Notes under the pieces: generated by a model | The model's input: the letters and a program-made list of their open reading frames with translations, nothing else | Told to the model about the DNA's origin: nothing | The model's database searches: none | Assembly: GCA_964410485.1 (NCBI GenBank) | Contig: CAYPHJ010000010.1 | Location: forward strand, 3,980-67,979 | Length of the DNA stretch: 64,000 nt | Direction of reading: 5' to 3' | DNA from: CAYPHJ01 sp964410485 | GTDB taxonomy: Bacteria > Desulfobacterota > Binatia > UBA9968 | Position numbers and translations under genes: made by a program | In this document: one piece after another, positions 1 to 7,966 of the stretch | Position numbering within the stretch: position 1 is the stretch's first letter | How the letters are laid out: each line of letters begins with the position of its first letter

Positions 1-835
1 ACATCTTGAGCAACATGCCAAACTCAATGCCGTAGGGATGCGGCTTGATCTCGCGTGGCTGAGGAGGCAATTCGTGAAGGGTGCGCGGGTATTCCTTAGT
101 TTCATCCTCGGGCGTGTGATAGACGAGCTTGACGTGGGGATTGGCAATGGCCGTTTGTTCGAGATACTCCTCCACGGAGGCTCTCCCCTTCTGGTAGCGG
201 CCCTCGATCTCGAGAGTGACTTGAGTGCCACGATGATTCTCCCAGTCGATGCGCTTGTTTTCGAAGATGCGCGGCTCGTTTTTCTTTGTGTCGATCTGGA
301 CTTCGAAATAGTGTGCAGGCGTCCGCGCACCGGTGCGCGAGATAATCTGCACCGGCTTGCCGGTCGTGAGTTGTGCGTACATCCCGGCGGCGGAAATGCC
401 AATCCCTTGCTGGCCGCGGCTCATCCGTAGCCGATGGAATTTGGATCCGTAGAGAAGCTTCGCGAAAATCCGCGGAATCTGTTGGCGCACAATGCCGGGA
501 CCATAGTCGATGACGGTGATGCGGAAGCGGTTCGCCTGACTCGGGGCAGGTGGGCTCTTGCCGTTCGAGGCTACCTCAAGCTTGACCACGACATCCGGCA
601 GAATTCCCGCTTCCTCACAGGCGTCGAGAGCATTATCGACGGCCTCCTTGACACAGGTAAGTAGCGCTTTTCGCGGATTATCGAAGCCCAGCAAATGCCG
701 GTTCTTGGTAAAGAATTCTGAAACGGAGATCTCACGCTGGCGCGCTCCCATCTCCGCCGCCGATACGGTGAGTTTCTGCTCGGCGGGTTGAGTATCGGCT
801 ATCGCTGTGTTCGTCTTCATCATGAGTTTAGGCAT
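1..835 (-). CDS. top6B: DNA topoisomerase VI subunit B, N-terminal part (runs off the left edge)
   Basis: Reading the minus strand from ATG at 835 gives about 278 residues of a GHKL ATPase. It would be the ATP-driven gate of a type IIB topoisomerase that works with a TopoVI-A (Spo11-like) cleavage subunit. The family-typical stretch REISVSEFFTKNRHLLGF is at residues 35-52, the N-box EAVDNALDACEEAG at 64-77, the DYGPG ATP-lid motif at 110-114 and the SRGQQGIGISAAGMY glycine-rich lid at 139-153. A second in-frame ATG lies at 823; the 835 start is preceded by GGAG at a long spacing, and an in-frame stop lies further upstream. The 3' end and any subunit A gene fall outside the window. Topo VI is mainly archaeal and plant, with scattered bacterial cases. 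Identity is clear from motifs; the exact start is less certain. Confidence 0.93.
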   Translation of the reverse strand, partial: MPKLMMKTNTAIADTQPAEQKLTVSAAEMGARQREISVSEFFTKNRHLLGFDNPRKALLTCVKEAVDNALDACEEAGILPDVVVKLEVASNGKSPPAPSQANRFRITVIDYGPGIVRQQIPRIFAKLLYGSKFHRLRMSRGQQGIGISAAGMYAQLTTGKPVQIISRTGARTPAHYFEVQIDTKKNEPRIFENKRIDWENHRGTQVTLEIEGRYQKGRASVEEYLEQTAIANPHVKLVYHTPEDETKEYPRTLHELPPQPREIKPHPYGIEFGMLLKM

Positions 836-1134
836 CTTTGTTGTTGTTCTCCGGGTTATGAGATTTTGCCGTTCGATCCGGAAAGGACTGACTGCTCAAT
901 GGCCGGCCGCAGGACAATTACCACGAGACTCGACCATTGCTATCCTGCGCGAGTACAGTTGTAAGTTGATGCTCACGGAATGTTTGGGTCTGCGGCTGCA
1001 AAGTCACGGTATGGTCGCGGCGCAGCTGAACGGATTATATCAGAAAGTGTAAATTTTTGTACCCTCGACACGAATTTTTGTTGAGTGGTGGAGAGATCGC
1101 TCACGGAGCGCAGGTCTGATAGGATGCCGTTCTC
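836..1134. other. Divergent intergenic region
   Basis: About 300 bases separate the divergent top6B and thiD starts. The part near 1040-1085 is AT-rich and probably holds promoter elements, but no hexamer pair stands out. No gene is supported; short open frames here have no recognisable product. Confidence 0.5.
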
Positions 1135-1935
1135 ATGAAATCCATTGCCAAAGCGTTGACCATTGCGGGATCGGATTCAGGCGCCGGCGCGGGGATTCAG
1201 GCCGACCTCAAGACGTTTGCCGCGCTCGGCGTCTATGGAACATCCGCGATCACGGCCATTACGGCGCAGAATACAGTCGCAGTGACAAAGATTTTCGAGC
1301 TGAGTCCGCGCATCGTCGCGGCGCAGATCGATACCATTGTTGATGACATCGGAGTCGGTGCCACAAAGACCGGTATGTTAGCCAATTCGCGCATCATCGA
1401 AACAGTGGCGAGGAAAATACGCGAACATGATCTGAAAAACCTAGTGGTGGATCCAGTCATGGTAGCCAAAAGTGGGGACATGCTTCTACGCAAGGATGCC
1501 GTGGCGGCGTTGCGCTCGCGCTTGATTCCCTTGGCGGCCGTGGTCACGCCGAACATTCCCGAAGCGGAAGCTCTGACCGGCATGCGCATTTCGTCCGCGC
1601 GTGAAGTAGAGGCGGCCGCGGCTCGACTCATCGACATGGGAGCGAGAACCGTCGTCATTAAAGGCGGTCACCGCAAAGGCGCTGCCGTCGACTTATTTTT
1701 TGATGGCAGCCATTTTCACGAGTTCCACTCTCCCCGTATTCGCACGCGGCATACTCACGGGACCGGCTGCACGTTTTCAGCCGCCATTGCAGCTTACCTG
1801 GCGCGCGGTGAAAACGTCCGCACGGCCGTTGGCCGCGCGAAACGGTTCATCATTGGGGCCATTCGGCATGCATTTGCGATCGGCGCGGGGCACGGCCCAA
1901 CCCACCACTTCTATCGCTACTGGCGTGCTAATTAG
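1135..1935 (+). CDS. thiD: Hydroxymethylpyrimidine/phosphomethylpyrimidine kinase
   Basis: This 266-residue cytosolic enzyme phosphorylates HMP and HMP-P to HMP-PP for thiamine synthesis. The ribokinase-fold signature is obvious. AGSDSGAGAGIQADLK (11-26) is the substrate-binding start, VVDPVMVAKSGDML lies at 104-117 and VTPNIPEAEALTG at 137-149. GTGCTFSAA (209-217) holds the anion hole and the conserved Cys of ThiD. Length fits the family. ATG at 1135 is preceded by AGGAT about nine bases upstream. No other thiamine gene is adjacent, although the ABC binding protein at 15119-16072 resembles the NMT1/THI5-like group. The gene converges on the respiratory operon and shares the terminator at 2308-2350. 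Confidence 0.95.
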   Translation: MKSIAKALTIAGSDSGAGAGIQADLKTFAALGVYGTSAITAITAQNTVAVTKIFELSPRIVAAQIDTIVDDIGVGATKTGMLANSRIIETVARKIREHDLKNLVVDPVMVAKSGDMLLRKDAVAALRSRLIPLAAVVTPNIPEAEALTGMRISSAREVEAAAARLIDMGARTVVIKGGHRKGAAVDLFFDGSHFHEFHSPRIRTRHTHGTGCTFSAAIAAYLARGENVRTAVGRAKRFIIGAIRHAFAIGAGHGPTHHFYRYWRAN

Positions 1936-2154
1936 AACTCCGGGAGGAGGTTTCTAGCCCGGAGCCGGTGCACTCGCTGGCGCAGAGCAGGATCATAATA
2001 GCATCCGCGGATCATTCGTGTAGAACACTGCTGTCCAAAATAGATAAAAGCTCCTGGCTGGACATTGATTTGCCTATGATATTTTGGAGTTTTTATAGTT
2101 TTTATCATTTTTAAATCGAGGCCTTCGTGGAATTTTGTTCGCTGACCGCTAAGA

Positions 2155-2252
2155 AAATCCCCCTTAATCCCCCTTTTCAAAGGGGGAAATCTCTAAGAGG
2201 ACCGTTTCCCCTCTTTGGAAAAGGGGGCCGGCCCGCAGGACCGGGGGGATTT
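2155..2252. repeat. Inverted-repeat intergenic element with C-rich and G-rich arms
   Basis: The element starts with AAATCCCCC (2155-2163) and ends with GGGGGGATTT (2243-2252). Inside are hairpins such as CCCCCTTTTCAAAGGGGG. Elements with CCCCCTTAATCCCCC-like arms are common between genes in environmental deltaproteobacteria; that relation is from memory of such sequences and not tested. It is non-coding and lies between thiD and its terminator. The rest of the 1936-2307 gap is AT-rich and shows no convincing gene. Confidence 0.7.
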
Positions 2253-2307
2253 GCGTGTAGTCACATTTTCATAAGAGGCGCGAAGCCCGCTAGGAATTCA
2301 AGATTCC

Positions 2308-2350
2308 GCGACAAAAAAAGGCACTCCGAGGGAGTGCCTTTTTTTGTCGC
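2308..2350. terminator. Bidirectional Rho-independent terminator, perfect 20-bp stem
   Basis: Two 20-base arms form a perfect inverted repeat around a 3-base loop (GAG). The stem contains GGCACTCC/GGAGTGCC flanked by seven A on one side and seven T on the other. The U-tract therefore exists in both directions, and the element can end both thiD transcripts and the minus-strand respiratory operon whose last stop codon is at 2365. Confidence 0.93.
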
Positions 2351-2364
2351 ACGATCCAATTCAG

Positions 2365-3081
2365 TTATTTTCCGGCCATTTCGAAACTTACTTTGGCGTC
2401 CTCTTTGGCTTTCACGGTCACTTTTTGGGTCTGCGTCCCCAGCCTTTCGTGCCAAACCTGCACGGTATAGGTCCCCGGCGGAACGTCTGTCAGCTTGAAG
2501 CTCCCGGACTTGTCCGTGACACTAAAGTAGGGATTCGCAGTGACAACCAGCCATCCATCCATCCAGCTGTGCACGTCGCACCTGAGCTGAATGTTCTCCG
2601 GCTTCTCGATTTTGGGGAGGGTCATGCTCTTTCTAAACTTCGGTTGCGCCATATTGAAAGGCTTGTTGGCCTTGGCGCTGCCATTGACGTTGTGAAGAAT
2701 CCCGTCCGGGTTTAGGACTTCGACCGGAGTTCCAACCATAAAAGCCAAAACGTGCGGACTGTACTCACATCCCTTCTGATCGATGGTGACCTTTTTTTGA
2801 TCAGCCTTCTTGCCTTTTTGAATGTCCGTAATCGTCACCACCGCGTTTATTAGATTGCCGTCCGTTACAAGCAATGATCGGTCCAATTTGGGTGTCTTGC
2901 CGCATACTTCCGCATCCCTGTTAACGTCGAGCTTGCGCGGCTGCGGGGCAGTGCCCTTGAATTTCACGGTTCCTGATATGGCTCCCCCATCCTTCACACC
3001 GACTGCCTGATAACTCCAGGCGCTGGGCGCCAGCACCAGCGACGCTGCAATCATCAGCGTTCCTAAGCCCAATCTATTCAT
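2365..3081 (-). CDS. Exported copper-protein-like protein with carboxypeptidase-regulatory-like domain
   Basis: This 238-residue protein is predicted to be exported, with a signal peptide over about residues 1-23. A beta-sandwich region begins at GGAISGTVKFKG (32-43). His130 (GILHN) and the cluster Cys168-Asp-Val-His171-Ser-Trp-Met174 look like type-1 copper ligands, although the Cys-His-Met spacing is shorter than in plastocyanin. The C-terminus, VPPGTYTVQVWHE (200-212), is a carboxypeptidase-regulatory-like fold. It is the last gene of the bc-complex operon, so a periplasmic electron carrier or a copper-binding accessory role is inferred. The ATG at 3081 has a strong GGAGG site. Copper binding is not proven by sequence alone. 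Confidence 0.75.
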   Translation of the reverse strand: MNRLGLGTLMIAASLVLAPSAWSYQAVGVKDGGAISGTVKFKGTAPQPRKLDVNRDAEVCGKTPKLDRSLLVTDGNLINAVVTITDIQKGKKADQKKVTIDQKGCEYSPHVLAFMVGTPVEVLNPDGILHNVNGSAKANKPFNMAQPKFRKSMTLPKIEKPENIQLRCDVHSWMDGWLVVTANPYFSVTDKSGSFKLTDVPPGTYTVQVWHERLGTQTQKVTVKAKEDAKVSFEMAGK

Positions 3082-3156
3082 ACGGTCCTCCTTAGAGATT
3101 TTGCTCGTGCTAATATACCTACCGTATTTATATAGACGTGCAAGATGGCCCTGACT

Positions 3157-5847
3157 TCAACGGCTGCCGGCGCCCGCTTTCCCTTTGGCCTGCGGCGGCC
3201 CGCCGGCATTACCGGAAGCTCTGCCCAGAGTCATGAGATAGTCTCGCAGCGCCTGGATCTGCCGGTCGTCCTTGCCGTCGAGAATGTTGTCAGGGCCACC
3301 TGGATAGAATGAAGGCATTCTTGTCCCCGGCTGAATCTGCTGCGGATCCTCCAGCCATTTGATGATCCACTGCGGGTTCAGCCGCTGGCGCGCCAGATTG
3401 AGATCTGGCGCCCAGCCCTCCATGGGGCCTTCCGGCTTTCGCTCTCCCTGTTGATGGCAGCTCAAACAATCGAAATATTCCTTTGAAATCAGCTGGCGCG
3501 CCGCTTCTAGATTTTCGCGCGGCACTTTTTGGTCCTCAAAATGGGTGAATGGAATGTCCACTTTGGCAAGACCGTTGAAATATGCCACGAGGAGATTCGT
3601 CTCGCGGTCAGACAGTTGAAACGTCGGCATTCGGATGTCGAGCCATGGACGGATCGGCGAAGGCGCCTTGAGAAAGCTGAAGAACCACGGAGATTGCACC
3701 TTTTCGCCTTGCCCGTTGAGAGGCGGAGGCGCTAGAGCGGGGTTCTCCTGATAGTACTTTGCGACAAAGCCGCCGCGGTTTTCGATTTCGTGACAGCCGA
3801 CGCAGTTGTACTGGTGCATCAAGCGGCGTCCTTCCACAATCTCGACAATCTGCCGGCCTTGATCGGCCAAATAGCGAGGCCCGACCTTGGATTCGCGAAA
3901 GCCGGCGAGCACGATTCGCAAGGCGTGGATATCGTCATCGGAGAGATTGAACTGCGGCATCACCTGTTCAACACGCTCCGTTGCGTAGATGCGCGGCGTT
4001 TTAATCTTATGGAACGTCCAGTCATCCCACGTGTGGGGAATGTCCGTTCGATTGCCAAAGAACAGTTCCTCGATGGTTTTGGAGCCGAACGTTGTCAGCT
4101 CAGCGCCGATGCGCGACTCCTTCTCCATTCCTTTAATGTCGTGACAACCGAAGCAGCCGTATTTGCGCACCAGCGCCTCGCCCTCTTTGATCTTGTTGGG
4201 ATCGGCGAGCTGCTCCGCAATGCCAGTCACCGGCTCGGCTTTGTTTCCAAGGGTCACGAGATAACTCGTGAGAGAAATCGCCTCGTCGTCTGTGAGCCGC
4301 AGGCTCGGCATGTTGGTATCCGGCGCAAAGGCGCGCGGATTCTTAAGCCAGTGATAGATCCACTGCGCTCCGGTTTTCGATCCGATGTCTTTCAGATTCG
4401 GCACCAAGTCCTTGTCTTTGCCCAGCGGAGTGGAGAAGTCCCCCTCGGCAAAGCCGTGGCAGCCTTTGCACCCGACACTCTCGGCGAGTTTCTTGCCTCG
4501 GGCTACGGCATTGGCATCGCCTTCCCGGAAGCCGGCCGGCAGCGGGTGCTCCGTGAGCCACTTATCCCCTTCTTCTTTCGAAACCGACCAGAGAAAGGCG
4601 GCGACCGCCAGGGCTTCGTCCGGTTTCAGCTCGAAATTGGGCATGCGTGTACGCGGGCGAAACTTGTGCGGGTTTTCGATCCAGCGCACCATCCAACCGG
4701 GGTCCAGCTTTGCGCTGATCTTGCGCAAGCTGGGACCGACTTTCGATATGTTTGCGTATCCGTCGACGAGGTGACAACCCGTGCAGCCGACTTGCTCGAA
4801 CAGTCTTTGCCCTTCGGCGAGCAGTGGTGCCTGCTCGAAGCGCTGAACATCCAGATGGCAGGAGGTGCAGCTCGACTGGACCTTGTCGCCGCGCAGGAGC
4901 GGGTGGTCCCAAAAAATGACCTCGCCATGGGCTTGTTTGACGCTGTTAACGGCTACGCCCTGGCCCTCATGGCACGACGTACAACCGAACCTCTCCGGCG
5001 GATGGGCGTTGTCGGCCAGCAGTTTTTCGCGATGCGGGTGTGTTTTGAACGGATTTTGCTCGTCTTCAAAACCGGCCCGGTTAATCGCGATGTGACAGCT
5101 CTGGCAGCGATCGACGCGCGCGACCAACTGGTCGAAACGGTTTCGTTCAAAGTCGTCCAGGGACACCTGCTGAATTTTCGGAATCCTGTACAAAGAAAAC
5201 GGACCAAGGTTGACGGTCACGTTATCCATGACGCGTTGCCAGCGATCGCGCTCGGCCGTGAGTTTTAAGAGCTCATTTTCCAGCTCTCTCACCCCCGAGT
5301 GAATCTTCCTGATCTCTTCTCTGATCTCTTCGCGGTTAGCGCGCGCCGCTTCCAGGCGGGGGAGGAGTTTCGCTTCCTGATCGTTGAGTCGTTGGATACG
5401 TTGGAGATAGCGTTTGGGATCTCGGTTCTGTTGGATCGCGTGGTCGTGTTCATACCACGCTTCTTCCAGCTCACTCTTGACAAACTTGACTTCGAGATCG
5501 ACTTCTCGGAAGCGAGTGGTCGCTCGATCATCCTGCCTTTCAAGGTCCGCCAGCCTGCGGCCTAAATCACCTTCCCGAAGACTCGCTTGGGCAGCGGTCA
5601 GTTTCTTGTAGAGCTCCTGGTAATTGGCATCCGCCTCCAGCTTTGCCTGTTCTTCATCATAGGCCGCCTTGGCCTTGTTGTAGTCGAGGCGCAAGAACTG
5701 CTCCTGATACCCTTTCCACAGCCGGCGCGTGATGTTGTCATCCCAAAAAGCCCAAAGCGCCGATACGAGCAATAACGTGACGCCGATCAGAAAAACGGCG
5801 CCGTAGGACTTTTTCTCTTCGTTTTGGTCGATTCCTCTTTCCGCCAT
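3157..5847 (-). CDS. Membrane-anchored octaheme c-type cytochrome of the bc-complex operon
   Basis: The 896-residue protein has one N-terminal membrane segment (about 15-35), a long charged coiled coil (about 55-205) and eight CxxCH heme sites. These begin at residues 248, 289, 327, 355, 460, 565, 682 and 794. The last five hemes sit in repeated cytochrome c modules, each with a following Met-Pro motif (RMPNF, NMPSL, VMPQF, RMPTF, RMPSF) as likely axial ligand. The first three are closely spaced with nearby His, more like a multiheme module. It probably replaces cytochrome c1/f as electron acceptor of the Rieske/cytochrome b complex and may pass electrons to further carriers. The stop is 75 bases upstream of the copper-protein-like gene, and the start lies 9 bases after the small upstream gene. 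The eight-heme plus coiled-coil architecture is unusual. Confidence 0.9.
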   Translation of the reverse strand: MAERGIDQNEEKKSYGAVFLIGVTLLLVSALWAFWDDNITRRLWKGYQEQFLRLDYNKAKAAYDEEQAKLEADANYQELYKKLTAAQASLREGDLGRRLADLERQDDRATTRFREVDLEVKFVKSELEEAWYEHDHAIQQNRDPKRYLQRIQRLNDQEAKLLPRLEAARANREEIREEIRKIHSGVRELENELLKLTAERDRWQRVMDNVTVNLGPFSLYRIPKIQQVSLDDFERNRFDQLVARVDRCQSCHIAINRAGFEDEQNPFKTHPHREKLLADNAHPPERFGCTSCHEGQGVAVNSVKQAHGEVIFWDHPLLRGDKVQSSCTSCHLDVQRFEQAPLLAEGQRLFEQVGCTGCHLVDGYANISKVGPSLRKISAKLDPGWMVRWIENPHKFRPRTRMPNFELKPDEALAVAAFLWSVSKEEGDKWLTEHPLPAGFREGDANAVARGKKLAESVGCKGCHGFAEGDFSTPLGKDKDLVPNLKDIGSKTGAQWIYHWLKNPRAFAPDTNMPSLRLTDDEAISLTSYLVTLGNKAEPVTGIAEQLADPNKIKEGEALVRKYGCFGCHDIKGMEKESRIGAELTTFGSKTIEELFFGNRTDIPHTWDDWTFHKIKTPRIYATERVEQVMPQFNLSDDDIHALRIVLAGFRESKVGPRYLADQGRQIVEIVEGRRLMHQYNCVGCHEIENRGGFVAKYYQENPALAPPPLNGQGEKVQSPWFFSFLKAPSPIRPWLDIRMPTFQLSDRETNLLVAYFNGLAKVDIPFTHFEDQKVPRENLEAARQLISKEYFDCLSCHQQGERKPEGPMEGWAPDLNLARQRLNPQWIIKWLEDPQQIQPGTRMPSFYPGGPDNILDGKDDRQIQALRDYLMTLGRASGNAGGPPQAKGKAGAGSR

Positions 5848-5856
5848 GCCGGGTCC

Positions 5857-6024
5857 TCACGCGACTTTGCGCTCGAGAGCGCGGCCCAAAGAAAAAATCA
5901 TTAGTCCGATCAGCATCAAGACGATCTCCTCCGCCATGGAGAAATTTTTCATGACGCCGACATAAAGGGCATAGCCCACGTCGGCGAGCCCGAGCGCTTG
6001 CAGAATTTTGGCAACGTAGAACAT
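5857..6024 (-). CDS. Small single-span membrane protein of the bc-complex operon
   Basis: The protein has 55 residues starting MFYVAKILQALG, with a hydrophobic segment near the C-terminus (IVLMLIGLMIFSLG) and a basic tail. The ATG at 6024 is preceded by GAAGGTGA at good spacing, so this start is preferred over a longer frame running to 6099. It sits 9 bases upstream of the octaheme cytochrome gene and is translated with it. It resembles small accessory subunits of respiratory complexes. I do not recognise a named family; a structural subunit is inferred from position only. Confidence 0.65.
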   Translation of the reverse strand: MFYVAKILQALGLADVGYALYVGVMKNFSMAEEIVLMLIGLMIFSLGRALERKVA

Positions 6025-6145
6025 CAATGCTTCACCTTCATGGTCTTCAAACGATAACCGTAAGGAGCCAAGCGTGTCCTCGTGCCTGACTCCTGCCAAA
6101 GTTTCTGTGTGTTCCCGGGCCCGTCGCCCTGGACAGTTTTCGCAA

Positions 6146-6239
6146 TGTCATTCTGAGAAGCGCAGCGACGAAGAATCTGCTTTCTGGTTCGAACGATCAA
6201 ACACGTAAAGCATATCCTTCACTTCGTTCAGGATGACAC
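6146..6239. repeat. REP-like inverted repeat inside the respiratory operon
   Basis: The element starts TGTCATTCTGAGAAGC and ends TCGTTCAGGATGACA, with inverted ends and an internal GAAGAATCTGC motif. A close relative occurs at 25343-25422. It lies in the 315-base gap between the subunit-IV-like gene and the small membrane protein, so it may affect transcription or mRNA processing between the two halves of the operon. The remainder of 6025-6339 shows no gene. Confidence 0.75.
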
Positions 6240-6339
6240 TGTTGATAAGCGCTCTCGTTTTCATCTTCTGCCGGCGAGCGTAGGCTCATAGCACACTTCA
6301 TGGGCTTCGTTTTCAACGCACCAACGCGCAACTGTGCTG

Positions 6340-7107
6340 TCAAATATTGAAGTACGGGGTAACCAGGATGTACTTGACATTGAACGCAAGCCTGAGAAAC
6401 ATTTTTGCCGGAAGCGCCAGCATCATCAGCACAAGCGTAGCCGTGATCGTGAAGCGCACCATCCCCCAGCGCTCCATAAACTCTCGCCCCTTGACGCGCA
6501 GAACCCACCAGTAAAAAAGCGCGAAGCCGAGCGCGAAGTAGAGCACGATGACAAATCCGCCGAAAGCCGCCGAAGTCCAATAACCCCTGAAGCCGAAGAG
6601 ATAAGGGAGGTCGACATTGGTCAGCGCGACCACTTTGTGCGGATCCCAGCGCTGCCATGGCCAAAAGAGGTTCCAGCCGGGGCCACGGAAAAAAGTTCCG
6701 ATGATGATCATGGATACCCAGAGAACGTGGAACCCTAGAAAGAATGTCAGAATCTCGTATTTGCGGTCTTTGAAACAGTAATAGCCGTTTCCCCTGGGGT
6801 TGATGTCGATAAAAGGAATCACCATCAGACCAACGATGATGAGGGTCGGGAGCACCACGCCGGCATGCCAGGGATCAAAATAGACGAGCATCTCCTGCAG
6901 TCCCAGGAAGTACCAAGGCGCCTTTGACGGGTTGGGAGTACGCGTCGGGTTTGCGGGCTCTTCGAGCGGCGCGTCGATCAGCAGCGCCCAGAATGTCAAG
7001 ACGATTGTGACAAAGAGTGCGACCAGGAACTCTGCGCGCACAAGGTGGGGCCAGGTGTGGATCTTGTCGTCAACCGGCAATCTCTTTTCTCGCGTTGGCT
7101 CTGCCAT
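6340..7107 (-). CDS. Cytochrome b6f subunit-IV-like / cytochrome b C-terminal protein
   Basis: This 255-residue integral membrane protein corresponds to the C-terminal half of cytochrome b (subunit IV, PetD-like). It helps form the quinol site of the bc complex. The family hallmark PEEW-region equivalent appears as SKAPWYFLGLQEML, followed by several hydrophobic spans (FLVALFVTIVLTF, VVLPTLIIVGLMVIPFID, ILTFFLGFHVLWVSMIIIG and two more near the C-terminus). ATG at 7107 has AGGA upstream. A longer frame to 7209 would overlap the end of the cytochrome b gene and lacks a better site. It is encoded separately from the heme-bearing half, as in b6f-type complexes. Confidence 0.88.
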   Translation of the reverse strand: MAEPTREKRLPVDDKIHTWPHLVRAEFLVALFVTIVLTFWALLIDAPLEEPANPTRTPNPSKAPWYFLGLQEMLVYFDPWHAGVVLPTLIIVGLMVIPFIDINPRGNGYYCFKDRKYEILTFFLGFHVLWVSMIIIGTFFRGPGWNLFWPWQRWDPHKVVALTNVDLPYLFGFRGYWTSAAFGGFVIVLYFALGFALFYWWVLRVKGREFMERWGMVRFTITATLVLMMLALPAKMFLRLAFNVKYILVTPYFNI

Positions 7108-7183
7108 TGCCTGTTGTCCTTTGCTTACCGTTTTGTTTTTCGATGGTGGTGCTGTTTTTGATTTCCCAAATAAAAAAACGGAA

Positions 7184-7954
7184 TCAGAGTGACGGACCGG
7201 AGAACCCATCGCGCCGGATGCGCCAGAAATGGACGACCATCAGCGTGGCCGCCACCAGCGGAATGAAAATGCAATGCAGAATATAAAAGCGCAGCAAGGT
7301 GTGCGGGCCGATCTCGCCGCCACCGAACAAGAAGGCTCGCGCATCATAAATCGGGTTGGCCCCGACGAACTCAGCGAAGGGGCCCTCGTGGCCCAGGAGT
7401 GGACTGGCGGCCGCCATATTTGCGCCAACGGTAACCGCCCAAATCGCGAGCTGATCCCATGGGAGCAGGTAGCCGGTAAAGCTCAACAGTAGCGTCAGCA
7501 CGAGAAGCAACACGCCGACAATCCAGTTGAACTCCCGTGGTGGTTTGTACGAACCAGTAAGAAAAACTCGAAACATATGGAGCCAGACAAAAACAACCAT
7601 GGCATGGGCGGCCCAGCGATGCATGTTGCGCATGAGCATGCCGAAAGGCATGTCGAACTCGAGGTACTTCATATCGGCATAGGCATACTCTGCGACGGGG
7701 CGGTAGTAGAACATCAAGTAAATGCCCGTGACCGCGGTCACCAGGAACATGAGGAACGTAAGTCCTCCCATGCACCAAGTGAAACGCATTCTGACGGCGT
7801 GCCGGCGCACCTTGGCGGGATGGAGGTGCAGAAAAACGTTCGCAGTCACCATCATGACGCGGTTGCGCGGCGTATCTTCATATCCGTGGCGAAAAATTGA
7901 CCTCCAGACTTGACTCTCGACAATGTCGTTCTTGATTTTTTCCAACACGCTCAT
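7184..7954 (-). CDS. Cytochrome b6-like di-heme cytochrome b, N-terminal subunit
   Basis: The 256-residue membrane protein carries the two b hemes of a quinol:electron-acceptor oxidoreductase. Probable heme ligands are His112 and His126 in one helix and His227 and His242 in another. The 15-residue step of the second pair is like cytochrome b6 rather than mitochondrial cytochrome b. The stretch FTWCMGGLTFLMFL (58-71) aligns by eye with the b6 segment around Cys35, which binds the extra heme ci, and FYYRPV follows as in b6. The N-terminus is cytosolic and basic. The gene sits 12 bases downstream of the Rieske gene. Function is secure; the heme ci prediction is inference from one Cys. Confidence 0.93.
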   Translation of the reverse strand: MSVLEKIKNDIVESQVWRSIFRHGYEDTPRNRVMMVTANVFLHLHPAKVRRHAVRMRFTWCMGGLTFLMFLVTAVTGIYLMFYYRPVAEYAYADMKYLEFDMPFGMLMRNMHRWAAHAMVVFVWLHMFRVFLTGSYKPPREFNWIVGVLLLVLTLLLSFTGYLLPWDQLAIWAVTVGANMAAASPLLGHEGPFAEFVGANPIYDARAFLFGGGEIGPHTLLRFYILHCIFIPLVAATLMVVHFWRIRRDGFSGPSL

Positions 7955-7966
7955 GATTTTTTTCCG

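Noticed and set aside
1932..2180. Minus-strand frame of 82 residues after thiD
   Set aside because: It runs through the C-rich inverted repeat, has no recognisable pattern and no ribosome site of note; it may hold a worn gene fragment but cannot be supported.
3790..5268. Plus-strand frame of 492 residues
   Set aside because: It is a shadow of the octaheme cytochrome gene on the opposite strand, which has eight CxxCH motifs.
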